DNA from: Fictibacillus phosphorivorans
GTDB taxonomy: Bacteria > Bacillota > Bacilli > Bacillales > Fictibacillaceae
Reading direction: 5' to 3'
DNA: 64,000 bases
Assembly (NCBI RefSeq): GCF_007673525.1
Contig: NZ_VDZU01000001.1
Coordinates: 1 to 64,000, forward strand
The position numbers and the translations under genes are program-made. Position 1 is the stretch's first letter; each line of letters begins with the position of its first letter. Under the pieces are notes generated by a model. That model was not told the DNA's origin. It made no database searches and saw nothing but the letters and a program-made list of their open reading frames with translations. This document shows positions 40,921-49,704 of the stretch, piece by piece.

Positions 40921-42326
40921 ACTGGTTAAAGTGGATTACACATGCAAAAGAAGTGATCACTTTTTTCAAGAAGAATTATGAACATATCAAATCGATCGCG
41001 CTAACTTTTTTAATCGGATTGAGTCTAGTTCTTACATGGAGCTTATGGACATTTAAACCAAGCTATCCATCGCTAGAGGGAGCTCGTATCGTTAAAAAAC
41101 AAGAAGTTGATGTTGAAGCAGAAGTTAAACAGCTCGTCTATCCAACACAGGTAATCTATCATAGTGGAGACGATTTATATGGACTTGAAGCAAACAGTTT
41201 AATAAGAGATTTCCATATGGGATTAAATGAAACCAAATTTATGTTCGATACGGGTAACAAGAGCAGCCGATCATTCGATCCCGACGAAAAATTCTTACGA
41301 GACAACAAGTACGTGGAGATAATTTATCCTACCGGAATCACTCAAGATATTTATAAAGAAATTTTCTCATTTGAAACAGATGTTCAAGGAAAGCTTCCTA
41401 AAATGGATCGTATCTTCTTATATCAAGATAAGTTAACCGATAGTATTGAAGGCTATCTAGTTTCCTATCAAGCACCGAGAAAAATGCAAAAGATTACGGC
41501 TGCCAACAATAAGCTTAATCCGTTAATAAAAAATATGGATGAGTGGGTGGAGAACGGAAGCTTTACGCCATATATCAACTATGATGTTGAGACTGCTGAT
41601 AAAGAAGGCGAGGCCGAGATAACAAAAAGATACTATTTTCCTAAGAACTCTCTAGAGCTGACTCGTTATACGTATTTTTCAAACTCTACAGGCGAGGACA
41701 CGTACGAAATGTACAAGAAGGCTCTATTTAAAGATCCGTTAGCTGTGAAAAGTGCTTCTGATAAGAATCAGATCACATACGCAGATGGTACTGCTGCAAT
41801 GGTTGTTAACGAGGTTATGAATCGTTTTACGTATACTAATTTTTCCGGCAATCGAAACCAGAATACAACACCAAATATTTCGCCGCTTTATCAGTCCAAA
41901 GATTATATTAACACTCATGCTGGATGGGGGAACCCCTACATTCTATCCGACTTAACAGGGGATTCGGCTGGCTTCTGGTTATTTATTGATAATTTGCCTG
42001 TACTGGACCCAGAGATGCAAATGAGTTTAGTATGGCTTGAAAATGAATTAAAAGAATATCAACGATCACTGACTCAGTTACAATTAGGCCAAAAACCAGA
42101 TCTATCACAGAAAATGACGATTCCATCGGGATTAGAAGTCATTAAAGAGCTTGAAGAAAAAGAATACAACATGAACTACATTCAGGATATTCGAATCGGA
42201 TTAACGATGAAAAAGCAAAAACAACCACACATCTATCGATTAGAGCCTCAATGGTTTATCAATTCAAACATTGATTCCAAAGGATGGCGACCATTATTCA
42301 CAGAAACGGGAAAGGAAGGATTTTAA
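40917..42326 (+). CDS. walH: WalK regulator WalH (YycH)
   Basis: A 469-residue membrane-anchored protein with one N-terminal helix (ALTFLIGLSLVLTWSLWTF) and a large extracytoplasmic domain. It matches YycH, which with WalI tunes WalK through membrane contacts. The ATG overlaps the walK stop (ATGA) and its stop abuts the walI start. Confidence 0.96.
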   Translation: MNWLKWITHAKEVITFFKKNYEHIKSIALTFLIGLSLVLTWSLWTFKPSYPSLEGARIVKKQEVDVEAEVKQLVYPTQVIYHSGDDLYGLEANSLIRDFHMGLNETKFMFDTGNKSSRSFDPDEKFLRDNKYVEIIYPTGITQDIYKEIFSFETDVQGKLPKMDRIFLYQDKLTDSIEGYLVSYQAPRKMQKITAANNKLNPLIKNMDEWVENGSFTPYINYDVETADKEGEAEITKRYYFPKNSLELTRYTYFSNSTGEDTYEMYKKALFKDPLAVKSASDKNQITYADGTAAMVVNEVMNRFTYTNFSGNRNQNTTPNISPLYQSKDYINTHAGWGNPYILSDLTGDSAGFWLFIDNLPVLDPEMQMSLVWLENELKEYQRSLTQLQLGQKPDLSQKMTIPSGLEVIKELEEKEYNMNYIQDIRIGLTMKKQKQPHIYRLEPQWFINSNIDSKGWRPLFTETGKEGF

Positions 42327-43166
42327 TTGAATTGGCAAAGAACAAAAAGTATTTTTATCCTTACCTTTCTCGTCCTAAATCTATTCTTGGGGTATCAGCT
42401 CTATCAAAAGAACGATATTAACAACATTTCGAGGCTTACAGAACAGCCTTTAGAAGAGAGATTAGCCAACAATAAAATTTCACTTTCAGAAAAGCTGCCA
42501 AAATATAAAGAAAAACAGACCTTAATCAGTGCACAGCGTTACAAGTTCTCTGAGGAAGAGAAGAAATCTCCTTCTAAGAATGTATCATTGGATAAGGAAG
42601 AGAGCACTGACATCACCCTTCACTATGATCTTAGTAAACCGATGGATCTTCCGAAGAAGGACACAAAAGATCTGATATCAGAGCTTAGTCAATTTGCAGA
42701 AGAGAACATTTCACGCGGTAAAGAATACGCTTTTTACGAATGGGATAAAGAGAGCAACACCGTGTGGTTTACGCAGGTCTATCAAGAAAAAAGAATTTTC
42801 TATAACCCTACTAATTTTGATATTGTTGCGGATGCAAAAGATTATGATGCACCTAACGGAATGCTTAAGTTCAAACTCGATGACAAAGGAAACCTTACTA
42901 ATTTAACACAAACCTATCTCTTCATTACGAGACAAGGAGCTTTTCAACAAATTATCTCTCCTAGTAAGGCACTTGAGAAACTATTAGAAACGAACCCGAA
43001 AAAAGGTGATCATATACAAAAAGTAGAGCTTGGCTACTATAGCCTTGTAGGTGAAGGGGAAGTTCAAGTTTATACACCTACTTGGTTCATAAAAACCAAG
43101 AACGGAGAGTACTTAGTTAATGCAACTGACAGTTCCATTCAAGTTTTGACGGAAAAGGCAGAGTAG
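42327..43166 (+). CDS. walI: WalK regulator WalI (YycI)
   Basis: A 279-residue single-pass protein with an N-terminal helix ([19 protein letters not shown]) and a YycI-type extracytoplasmic domain, the partner of WalH. It starts with TTG immediately after the walH TAA, preceded by AAGGAAGG. Sequence conservation is lower than for WalRK, as usual for this family. Confidence 0.95.
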   Translation: MNWQRTKSIFILTFLVLNLFLGYQLYQKNDINNISRLTEQPLEERLANNKISLSEKLPKYKEKQTLISAQRYKFSEEEKKSPSKNVSLDKEESTDITLHYDLSKPMDLPKKDTKDLISELSQFAEENISRGKEYAFYEWDKESNTVWFTQVYQEKRIFYNPTNFDIVADAKDYDAPNGMLKFKLDDKGNLTNLTQTYLFITRQGAFQQIISPSKALEKLLETNPKKGDHIQKVELGYYSLVGEGEVQVYTPTWFIKTKNGEYLVNATDSSIQVLTEKAE

Positions 43167-43182
43167 AGAGGAACATGCGGTT

Positions 43183-43980
43183 ATGAGTTTAAAATTTAGC
43201 GTTCTTGCAAGCGGCAGTTCGGGAAACGCTGTTTACGTTGAAACCGAACAAACACGCTTGCTCGTGGATGCAGGCTTAAGTGCCAAACAGATTCAGATTT
43301 TATTTGAAAAAGCAGCATGTGGTGAGGTGGCAGACATTGATGGAATTCTTGTCACTCATGAACATAGCGATCACATTAAAGGACTCGGTGTGCTGGCTAG
43401 GAAATTTAAGCTGCCGATCTATGCGAACAAAAACACATGGAATGCCATGAACGGTTTGATTGGGGAAGTGGCGACCGAGCAAAAGTTTGAGTTTGAGATG
43501 GAAAGTGTAAAAACGTTCAACGATCTAGAAGTTGAATCTTTTGGCGTGTCTCATGACGCGGCAGAGCCCATGTTCTACGTGTTTCATCATAACGGCCGCA
43601 AGCTTGCACTCATGACAGATACAGGCTATGTGAGCGATCGGATGAAAGGTATCATCCGTGACAGCCACTCCCTTGTGATTGAATCCAACCATGACATCAA
43701 CATGCTCATGATGGGACGTTATCCATGGAACATTAAACGCCGTATTCTGGGGGACCATGGTCATATTTCGAACGAAGATTGTGGACATGCTCTCGCTGAT
43801 GTAATCGGTGACGGTACGAAACACATCTATCTTGCTCACTTAAGTAGAGATAACAATATGAAGGATATTGCTCGTTTAGCCGTTGAGCAGACGTTAAAAA
43901 CGTATGATATTTCAGCGGGTGAACAAGTGATTCTTCACGATACAGATGCTAGTCAGCCAACAAAATTGGCTTTAGTTTAA
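43183..43980 (+). CDS. walJ: metallo-beta-lactamase fold protein WalJ (YycJ)
   Basis: The 265 residues have the MBL-fold metal site THEHSDH and further ligands ([26 protein letters not shown]). The family is a putative 5'-3' exonuclease connected with coordinating division and replication. AGAGGAAC precedes the ATG, 16 bases after walI. Last cytoplasmic gene of the wal operon before htrC. Confidence 0.97.
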   Translation: MSLKFSVLASGSSGNAVYVETEQTRLLVDAGLSAKQIQILFEKAACGEVADIDGILVTHEHSDHIKGLGVLARKFKLPIYANKNTWNAMNGLIGEVATEQKFEFEMESVKTFNDLEVESFGVSHDAAEPMFYVFHHNGRKLALMTDTGYVSDRMKGIIRDSHSLVIESNHDINMLMMGRYPWNIKRRILGDHGHISNEDCGHALADVIGDGTKHIYLAHLSRDNNMKDIARLAVEQTLKTYDISAGEQVILHDTDASQPTKLALV

Positions 43981-44030
43981 AATACTTACTTGTTTAAAGT
44001 AAGCCGTTTCCGGAAATAACAATAAGTGTG

Positions 44031-44068
44031 GGAAATTATGAAAAATAACCCAAAATGTCCATAATTTC
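44031..44068. promoter_or_regulatory. inverted repeat upstream of htrC
   Basis: GAAATTATG (44032-44040) and CATAATTTC (44060-44068) form a perfect 9-bp inverted repeat separated by 19 bases. It lies about 70 bases before the htrC ATG, and a possible -10 TATACT follows at 44082-44087. It could be an operator; no regulator is assigned. Confidence 0.4.
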
Positions 44069-44136
44069 AGGACTAATTGCTTATACTAGGTTATGAATTC
44101 ATCCATTTAATTGTTGAAAGGAACGGTGAGGAGTAT

Positions 44137-45345
44137 ATGGGCTATTACGATGATGATTATCAATCACCATCTCGACAAAAAGGAAACCGCGGAGGAAAGT
44201 TTCTACCAGCTTTGCTAGGAGCTATTCTAGGCGGTTTGCTTGTCCTATTTACAGTACCTGCACTAGGAGGAGCTGGTCTTTTGCCAGACAATCTGTATCC
44301 TCCGAATGAAGAACAAAACGGTCTAGGTACTGACGAAAATGTGGAACAGCGAAAAGTGGATGTCGATCTGACTACGAATGTAACGGATGCCGTTGATAAA
44401 GCATCTGGAGCGGTTGTTGAAGTTATCAACATTCAGCAGACTGATTTTTGGAGCCAGCAGCCAGCGGGCACGGGATCAGGTGTTATTTATAAAAAAGAAG
44501 GCAACAAAGCCTATGTGGTAACAAATGACCACGTAGTTGCCGATGCGAACCAGATCGAGATCACGCTTAGCAACGGAACGAAGCTTAAAGGTACACTACG
44601 CGGAACAGATCCTCTGATGGACTTAGCTGTAGTTGAAATCGATGGCAGCAAGGTCGATAGTGTAGCGGAGTTCGGAGTGTCGGGTGACTTAAAGCGTGGT
44701 GAACCTGCCATCGCAATCGGAAATCCGCTCGGAAACTTCCCAGGATCAGTCACACAAGGTATCGTATCTAGTGCGGATCGTTCGATTCCCGTTGATTTGG
44801 ATCAAGACGGAAATCCAGATTGGCAAGCTGAAGTTATTCAAACAGACGCAGCGATCAACCCTGGTAACAGCGGTGGAGCACTGATTAATATCGCAGGTCA
44901 GGTGATTGGGATCAACTCTTCTAAAATCGCGCAGAACGAAGTAGAAGGAATCGGATTTGCTATTCCATCTGATGTGGCAAAACCGATCATTGAAGACCTT
45001 GAGAACTATGGTGAAACACGCAGACCGTTCTTAGGCGTTAACATCATTCCGCTTTCTCAAGTGAACACGTATCAGCGTGAACAGACACTTAAGATTCCAG
45101 ACAGCGTTCAAGAAGGTGTCGTTGTTATGGAGATCACGTCAGCTTCACCAGCAGCTCGTGCGGGTATTAAGGAAATGGACGTTATTGTCGAGATGGGTGG
45201 AGAGAAAATCAAAGACCCTATCGCTCTTCGTAAGTTCCTTTATACAAAGGCGAAGATTGGTGATGAGGTGGATGTGACGTATTATCGTGATGGAAAGAAG
45301 AAGACCGTGAAAGTAGAACTGAGCGGCGGGAAGCAATCTCAATAA
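44137..45345 (+). CDS. htrC: serine protease HtrC (HtrA/DegP family)
   Basis: A membrane-anchored protease for damaged exported proteins. The 402 residues have an N-terminal helix (LPALLGAILGGLLVLFTVPAL), a trypsin-like domain with the triad His132 (TNDHVV), Asp162 (DLAVVEI) and Ser245 (GNSGGAL), and one C-terminal PDZ domain (VMEITSASPAARAGI). The chosen ATG (MGYYDDDYQ) has GGTGAGGAG before it; a longer frame starts at 44077. Its position after walJ matches B. subtilis YyxA. Confidence 0.97.
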   Translation: MGYYDDDYQSPSRQKGNRGGKFLPALLGAILGGLLVLFTVPALGGAGLLPDNLYPPNEEQNGLGTDENVEQRKVDVDLTTNVTDAVDKASGAVVEVINIQQTDFWSQQPAGTGSGVIYKKEGNKAYVVTNDHVVADANQIEITLSNGTKLKGTLRGTDPLMDLAVVEIDGSKVDSVAEFGVSGDLKRGEPAIAIGNPLGNFPGSVTQGIVSSADRSIPVDLDQDGNPDWQAEVIQTDAAINPGNSGGALINIAGQVIGINSSKIAQNEVEGIGFAIPSDVAKPIIEDLENYGETRRPFLGVNIIPLSQVNTYQREQTLKIPDSVQEGVVVMEITSASPAARAGIKEMDVIVEMGGEKIKDPIALRKFLYTKAKIGDEVDVTYYRDGKKKTVKVELSGGKQSQ

Positions 45346-45351
45346 AATCGG

Positions 45352-45388
45352 GAAACAGGGGGCTTTAGGGTCTCCTGTTTTTCTTTTT
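45352..45388 (+). terminator. htrC terminator
   Basis: GGAAACAGG...CCTGTTTTTC with a long loop that itself contains GGGGGC/GGGTCTC pairing, and a T-rich tail. Confidence 0.72.
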
Positions 45389-45416
45389 GATGAGGCTATG
45401 GTGTCTTTGGAAGTGA

Positions 45417-45606
45417 GTTGATTTCCGTTTCAGGTTGCTCGCTTTCCGCGGGGCAGGCGGTGAGCCACATTCGATCGTTTCACTCTAAAGTGTCTCACCT
45501 GCCCACCTGTCCCGCAGGACAAGGAAGGCTGCGGCAGCAAAACATCGCACGAAGAAAATTTGAAGTTTAATTTTCGAGGAGTCTCGCACCTTGCACTGCA
45601 ATCAAC
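45417..45606 (+). repeat. intergenic repeat family 1, copy 7 (subfamily I) with 58-bp insert
   Basis: A 190-bp copy with GTTGAT and ATCAAC ends. The central hairpin region is altered (CATTCGATCGTTTCACTCTA). An A/T-rich insert of about 58 bp (45519-45576), containing GAAAATTTGAAGTTTAATTTTC, splits CCCGCAGG from AGGAGTCTCGC. This insert differs from that of copies 6 and 8. Confidence 0.88.
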
Positions 45607-45687
45607 TTGTCGATGAAGTAAATAATAAGACTAAAACAAGAAAAACAAAATGTCACCACCATTTAAGAAAAATCTATGGTTGATTCC

Positions 45688-45990
45688 ACATGTGGACAAC
45701 TTTATTTTTGCGGATTGTTTACACACAGCTGTAAATTCGTTAGTGTAAGAGGAAGGATTGTGGATAAGTTAGGAGTGAAAAGATTTGGTTATTATTTGCT
45801 GCAAAGACCATGCTGAGCTTGCGATTGACATCATTGTGGATGAGTTTGAAACGCCACCTGTAGTAGAGTTACTAACAGAGAATGATGAGTTATCAACAGG
45901 TTGTGAATACTGCGATAACAAAGGTGTATATAAAGTATCGAACATATGAACGCCTACAAGATATAGCACTAACTGTGCATATGTGGATAA
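45688..45990. other. secondary DnaA-box cluster around the CxxH/CxxC gene
   Basis: Exact TGTGGATAA (reverse of TTATCCACA) occurs at 45759-45767 and 45982-45990. Near matches are TGTGGACAA at 45691, TTATCAACA at 45890 and TGTGAATAC just after. The cluster lies directly upstream of and around the start of rlmH, about 35 kb from oriC. Confidence 0.65.
45785..45949 (+). CDS. CxxH/CxxC small protein
   Basis: A 54-residue protein with CCKDH near the N-terminus and CEYC near the C-terminus (TGCEYCDNKGVYKVSNI), the pattern of the small CxxH/CxxC family found next to rlmH in many Bacilli. It probably binds a metal such as zinc; its function is unknown. The start is TTG, about 8 bases after AGGAGTG. 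The coding region includes a DnaA-box-like TTATCAACA. Confidence 0.88.
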   Translation: MVIICCKDHAELAIDIIVDEFETPPVVELLTENDELSTGCEYCDNKGVYKVSNI

Positions 45991-46029
45991 GTTCTGGGGA
46001 TAACTTATTTGAAAGGAAGTTTTCAACAA

Positions 46030-46509
46030 GTGAATATTTCAATCATTTCCGTAGGGAAATTAAAAGAAAAATACTTAAAACTAGGTATTGATGAATACTT
46101 AAAACGACTAGGACCTTATGCAAAAGTAGAAATCATCGAGGTCCCTGATGAAAAAGCACCTGAAACTTTAAGTGATCAAGAGATGATTATGGTTAAAAAC
46201 GCTGAAGGTGAAAGAATTCTAGCTAAAATCGGCCAAGATGTGCATGTGATTGCGATGGCGATCGAAGGAAAAGCTGTTTCATCTGAAGACTTGGCTAAGA
46301 ATCTGGACCAGCTTGCAACGTATGGAAAGAGCAAGGTTGCCTTCGTCATTGGAGGCTCGTTAGGGTTGAGTGATGCTGTTATGAAGCGGGCGAATGAGAA
46401 GATTTCTTTTGGGAAAATTACTTATCCGCATCAGTTGATGAAGCTGGTGTTGGTTGAACAGGTTTATCGAGCGTTTCGGATTAATCGGGGGGAACCGTAC
46501 CATAAATAA
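46030..46509 (+). CDS. rlmH: 23S rRNA pseudouridine-1915 N3-methyltransferase RlmH
   Basis: A SPOUT methyltransferase acting on pseudouridine 1915 of 23S rRNA. The 159 residues equal B. subtilis RlmH in length. Landmarks are [36 protein letters not shown] and the C-terminal [11 protein letters not shown]. The start is a GTG giving [10 protein letters not shown]; an in-frame ATG seven codons upstream is unlikely. Last gene of the conserved origin block. Confidence 0.98.
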   Translation: MNISIISVGKLKEKYLKLGIDEYLKRLGPYAKVEIIEVPDEKAPETLSDQEMIMVKNAEGERILAKIGQDVHVIAMAIEGKAVSSEDLAKNLDQLATYGKSKVAFVIGGSLGLSDAVMKRANEKISFGKITYPHQLMKLVLVEQVYRAFRINRGEPYHK

Positions 46510-46688
46510 CGGTAAACTCCAAGGTTGGATGGTTTCAATGTACTTTTTAATAGTAATCCCCTCATTTTTTTATTTTTCCGGAAGATTACTACTTACCGTG
46601 GGCACTTAGACCTTTTTGCTAATATTATTCTTCTCTACGGACACGATAAGACAAACGAACGAAACTTTATAGGTTGGTGGCAGGCAGA

Positions 46689-47117
46689 ATGAAGGTATTA
46701 TCTATGATTCAGCCTTGGGCAAGTCTTTTTGTTCTTCGAGAGAATGAATTTGAAACAAGGTCATGGAAAACAAATTATCGCGGGCCGTTGGCCATTCATA
46801 CAAGTAAAAAAATAGATAAGTCTGTCTGCAGGCATGTTGCCATCCGTTCGCTGCTCGATAAGCATGGATATACAGAAGAAACCCTTCCAACGGGAATGAT
46901 CATTGCTGTATGTCGGCTTGAAAATTGTCTGAAGATAACTGAGGAAAATCAGACATCAGCAGTCCTGGACAATGGACAAATCGTATCAGGAAATGATTAT
47001 TTTTTGGGAGACTTTAATGTGGGAGGATATGCTTGGATGGTTCAAGACATGAAGATCTTGAATGAACGTATCCCAGCAAAAGGCCAGCTTGGGTTATGGG
47101 AAACTGATTTATTTTGA
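46689..47117 (+). CDS. ASCH domain protein
   Basis: A 142-residue protein with the ASCH/PUA-like pattern MKVLSMIQPWASLFV...KTNYRGPLAIHTSKK...GMIIAVCRLENC...GYAWMVQDMKIL. ASCH domains are expected to bind RNA, and some members hydrolyse modified nucleosides; the function of this one is unknown. The chosen ATG gives MKVLSM; an in-frame start at 46674 is possible. Flanking DNA is A/T-rich and gene-poor. Confidence 0.88.
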   Translation: MKVLSMIQPWASLFVLRENEFETRSWKTNYRGPLAIHTSKKIDKSVCRHVAIRSLLDKHGYTEETLPTGMIIAVCRLENCLKITEENQTSAVLDNGQIVSGNDYFLGDFNVGGYAWMVQDMKILNERIPAKGQLGLWETDLF

Positions 47118-47316
47118 AAGGCGATGAGCTAAGGAGTATTTCACTTGTACATAGGAATCACGGATTAATTTTTATACTGAGGGCAGTTATGATTTTCAAA
47201 GGGAAACCAACAGATTAACTGAATTCTTAAAATGATTTTATAATTGAATTCGGTAAGGTATAGATTTTAAAGAAAGGATAGTTATGTAAAAAATCTACAC
47301 TCAAAAAAATAATTAA
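47118..47316. other. A/T-rich gap after the ASCH gene
   Basis: I see no gene or regulatory element. Confidence 0.3.
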
Positions 47317-47356
47317 ACCTCATTTAGACATCTCGTAGAGCCTTATCATAAATAAC
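47317..47356 (+). pseudogene. possible remnant of an rlmH 3' end
   Basis: The frame ending at TAA 47354-47356 reads SFRHLVEPYHK-stop, and the bases after it (CATAAATAACG) match those at the end of rlmH, which reads [16 protein letters not shown]. The similarity covers only about a dozen codons and is broken by a stop upstream. Confidence 0.4.
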
Positions 47357-47360
47357 GATC

Positions 47361-47402
47361 TAACAGCACCTACTTAACTACTTACTATAGGTGCTGTTTC
47401 TT
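47361..47402. terminator. hairpin beyond the MazG-like gene
   Basis: AACAGCACCTA...TAGGTGCTGTT is an 11-bp stem with a long loop. The tail is only moderately T-rich on the plus strand, so its use as a terminator is uncertain. Confidence 0.55.
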
Positions 47403-47427
47403 ATTTCATTTTGTATTTTTTTCGTAT

Positions 47428-47736
47428 CTAACTATTTGAAACAGGATACTTCAACCCATTTTTCTTAATCTTATCTTTAATAATGGTTTCGACATCCAAA
47501 TCCAATTCACTGCAGAGCATAAGTCCATAGATGAAAACATCAGCAATTTCTTCTTTAATGTTTTCGATGTTTTGTTCTATAGCCTCTTCACTGCTTTTCC
47601 ACTGAAAATCTTCTAATAGTTCAGCTGCTTCAATGGAGAGAGAAATGGCAAGATCTTTTGGATTGTGGTGAGGTTTCCATCCTCTTTCATCACGGAATTC
47701 ATTGATAGCGTTTATTAGCTGTTTAATTTCATTCAT
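47428..47736 (-). CDS. MazG-like nucleotide pyrophosphohydrolase
   Basis: A 102-residue all-alpha NTP pyrophosphatase of the MazG/dCTPase type. The metal-binding motif is visible as EAAELLEDFQW with EEIADVFIYGL (the EExxD-type second half), preceded by FRDERGWKPHHNPKDLA. Such enzymes hydrolyse non-canonical or excess NTPs. A single gene on the minus strand. Confidence 0.92.
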   Translation of the reverse strand: MNEIKQLINAINEFRDERGWKPHHNPKDLAISLSIEAAELLEDFQWKSSEEAIEQNIENIKEEIADVFIYGLMLCSELDLDVETIIKDKIKKNGLKYPVSNS

Positions 47737-47906
47737 GTATACTCATCCTTATTAAGTAGTCTTTTATAGGGGAAATCTAGTTCATATAATTTTATCACTT
47801 TAGTGCAGGGAGTAGAGGATATACTCGTAAAGCTGTTATGTACAATTAGTTAAAAGTTTGAACTCTTCTACTCATGTGGGGTAAATGCAATACCAGTATT
47901 GTACAG

Positions 47907-47935
47907 TTGACAAAACCCCAACTCCGTAATAGTAT
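47907..47935 (+). promoter_or_regulatory. promoter of the glycine riboswitch/permease unit
   Basis: Consensus TTGACA (47907-47912), 17 bases, TAGTAT (47930-47935), about 50 bases before the riboswitch. Confidence 0.75.
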
Positions 47936-47987
47936 TGAAAATTATATTCAGAACTACTAAAAAATTTATAGATAGCAAGCTATGATC

Positions 47988-48080
47988 GCTGTAGGTCGTA
48001 CTACAGCAGGAGCAGCTTCTGGAGAGACCGCTTTGTTAGCGGCGCCGAAGGGTTCACAATCTCAGGCAAACGGACAGAAG
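47988..48080 (+). ncRNA. glycine riboswitch (single aptamer with 5' accessory stem)
   Basis: The aptamer (48016-48080) has P1 CTTCTG/CAGAAG and the conserved segments GGAGAGACC, GCGCCGAAGG, TCTCAGGCAAA and GGACAG, with P3 CCGC/GCGG. A perfect 7-bp hairpin GCTGTAG/CTACAGC (47988-48007) stands directly 5', where singlet glycine riboswitches can keep a ghost-aptamer stem. A terminator lies between it and the permease start codon. Confidence 0.9.
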
Positions 48081-48151
48081 AGTATTGAATTTTGACTTTG
48101 TTGTGCCTGTCATATCTAGCGCAGTGAATGCTTTTTTCATATTCTAATGTA

Positions 48152-48187
48152 CAAGAGATTGGAGATTCTTCCAGTCTCTTTTTTTCG
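48152..48187 (+). terminator. riboswitch-controlled terminator
   Basis: AGAGATTGGA, loop gattct, TCCAGTCTCT followed by T7. It lies 32 bases before the permease GTG and is the likely expression platform. Confidence 0.88.
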
Positions 48188-48219
48188 TTTGTTTTGCATC
48201 TTAGAAGGAGGATTCATAC

Positions 48220-49566
48220 GTGTCACAGCAAGAGTTGAAGAGAGATTTAGCTAATCGTCATGTGCAGCTGATTGCCATTGGCGGAACGATTGGTACGGGG
48301 TTATTTTTAGGTTCAGGAAAAGCGATTCAACTTGCCGGACCGTCTGTTATATTTGCTTATTTGATCGTTGGGATCGCGTTGTTTTTTATGATGAGAGCGT
48401 TAGGAGAACTGCTGCTTTCGAAGGAGGGCTATGAGTCGTTTACCGATATTGCAGAGGACTATCTTGGTCCGCGAGCTGCGTTTATCACAGGATGGACGTA
48501 CTGGTTTTGCTGGATCATGACAGCGATGGCCGATGTGATTGCGGTCGGTGTTTATGTTCAATATTGGTTTGACATACCGCAGTGGGTTCCTGCGATTGTT
48601 TGTTTGCTTCTTTTACTTGGGCTGAATCTGTTAACGGTAAAGCTTTTCGGAGAATTGGAGTTTTGGTTCGCTTTGATCAAGGTGATTACGATTCTAGCGT
48701 TAATTGTGATAGGCGTTGTTCTACTCGTTATGGGTTACCAGACGGATGCGGGGACAGTCTCTATAAACAACCTGTGGGATCATGGAGGTTTGTTTCCCAA
48801 TGGCATGACAGGGTTCTTACTCTCGTTTCAGATGGTCGTGTTCGCGTTTGTCGGAGTGGAGTTGGTCGGTGTGGCGGCAGCAGAAACGTCTAATCCGAGA
48901 AAGAATATCCCGTCTGCGATCAATAAAATTTCACTGCGAATTCTATTTTTCTATGTGGGCGCATTGATCGTGCTGCTATGCATCAATCCTTGGACAGAGT
49001 TAAACGCATCGGAAAGTCCATTTGTTAAAACGTTCAGCTTAATCGGAATTCCACTTGCTGCTGGAATCATTAATTTTGTTGTGCTGACATCAGCGGCATC
49101 TGCATGCAACAGCGGGTTATTTTCAACGAGCCGCATTCTATTCACATTAAGTAAGAGTGAGCAGGCTCCTCGATCTTTTAAAAAACTAACGAAAAATTCT
49201 GTGCCGGGAAACGCATTGTGGGTTTCGACTATAGTCGTTTCAGTGGGAGCGCTGCTCAGCAAGTTGATTCCAGAGCAGGCTTTTGGCATCGTAACAACAA
49301 TAAGTGCTATCTGTTTCATCTGGGTGTGGAGCGTGATCTTGATCAGCCATATTAAATACCGTAAGACACGATCTGATCTGCACAATAAGTCAGCGTTCAA
49401 AGCACCTTTTGCTCCATTCATTAATTATGTGGTGCTCGCGCTGTTTGGGTTAATTTTGATCGTGCTGCTCGTGGCAGAAGCTACACGTCCGGCGTTATTG
49501 CTGACACCCATTTGGTTTATTTTATTATTTTTCTTGTATGCTTTTAAAAAACCTATGCTGAAATAA
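48220..49566 (+). CDS. APC-family amino-acid permease, probably for glycine/alanine/D-amino acids
   Basis: A 448-residue permease with about 12 membrane helices and the APC signature GGTIGTGLFLGSGKAIQLAGPS in TM1, close to the CycA/AapA (D-serine, D-alanine, glycine) and GABA permease group. Later motifs are FAFVGVELVGVAAAETSNPRKNIP and SACNSGLFSTSRILF. The start is GTG after GGAGG. A glycine riboswitch in the 5' leader supports glycine as a substrate or signal; that assignment is inference. Confidence 0.93.
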   Translation: MSQQELKRDLANRHVQLIAIGGTIGTGLFLGSGKAIQLAGPSVIFAYLIVGIALFFMMRALGELLLSKEGYESFTDIAEDYLGPRAAFITGWTYWFCWIMTAMADVIAVGVYVQYWFDIPQWVPAIVCLLLLLGLNLLTVKLFGELEFWFALIKVITILALIVIGVVLLVMGYQTDAGTVSINNLWDHGGLFPNGMTGFLLSFQMVVFAFVGVELVGVAAAETSNPRKNIPSAINKISLRILFFYVGALIVLLCINPWTELNASESPFVKTFSLIGIPLAAGIINFVVLTSAASACNSGLFSTSRILFTLSKSEQAPRSFKKLTKNSVPGNALWVSTIVVSVGALLSKLIPEQAFGIVTTISAICFIWVWSVILISHIKYRKTRSDLHNKSAFKAPFAPFINYVVLALFGLILIVLLVAEATRPALLLTPIWFILLFFLYAFKKPMLK

Positions 49567-49704
49567 AAGGATTGGTTATTTGGAATGCATCATTGATCTG
49601 GATTTTTAGAGACATCTTACATTTTATAAGTAGCATCTTTAAGCAGGTGATAAGCAGGAAGCGACGAATTTTCCTTTAGAGTTAATTTCAAGGAGGTTTT
49701 TAGG

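Noticed and set aside
46689..47736. ASCH and MazG-like genes as a defence or toxin-antitoxin pair
   Set aside because: They are convergent, separated by about 310 bases with a hairpin, and show no operon structure or partner genes.
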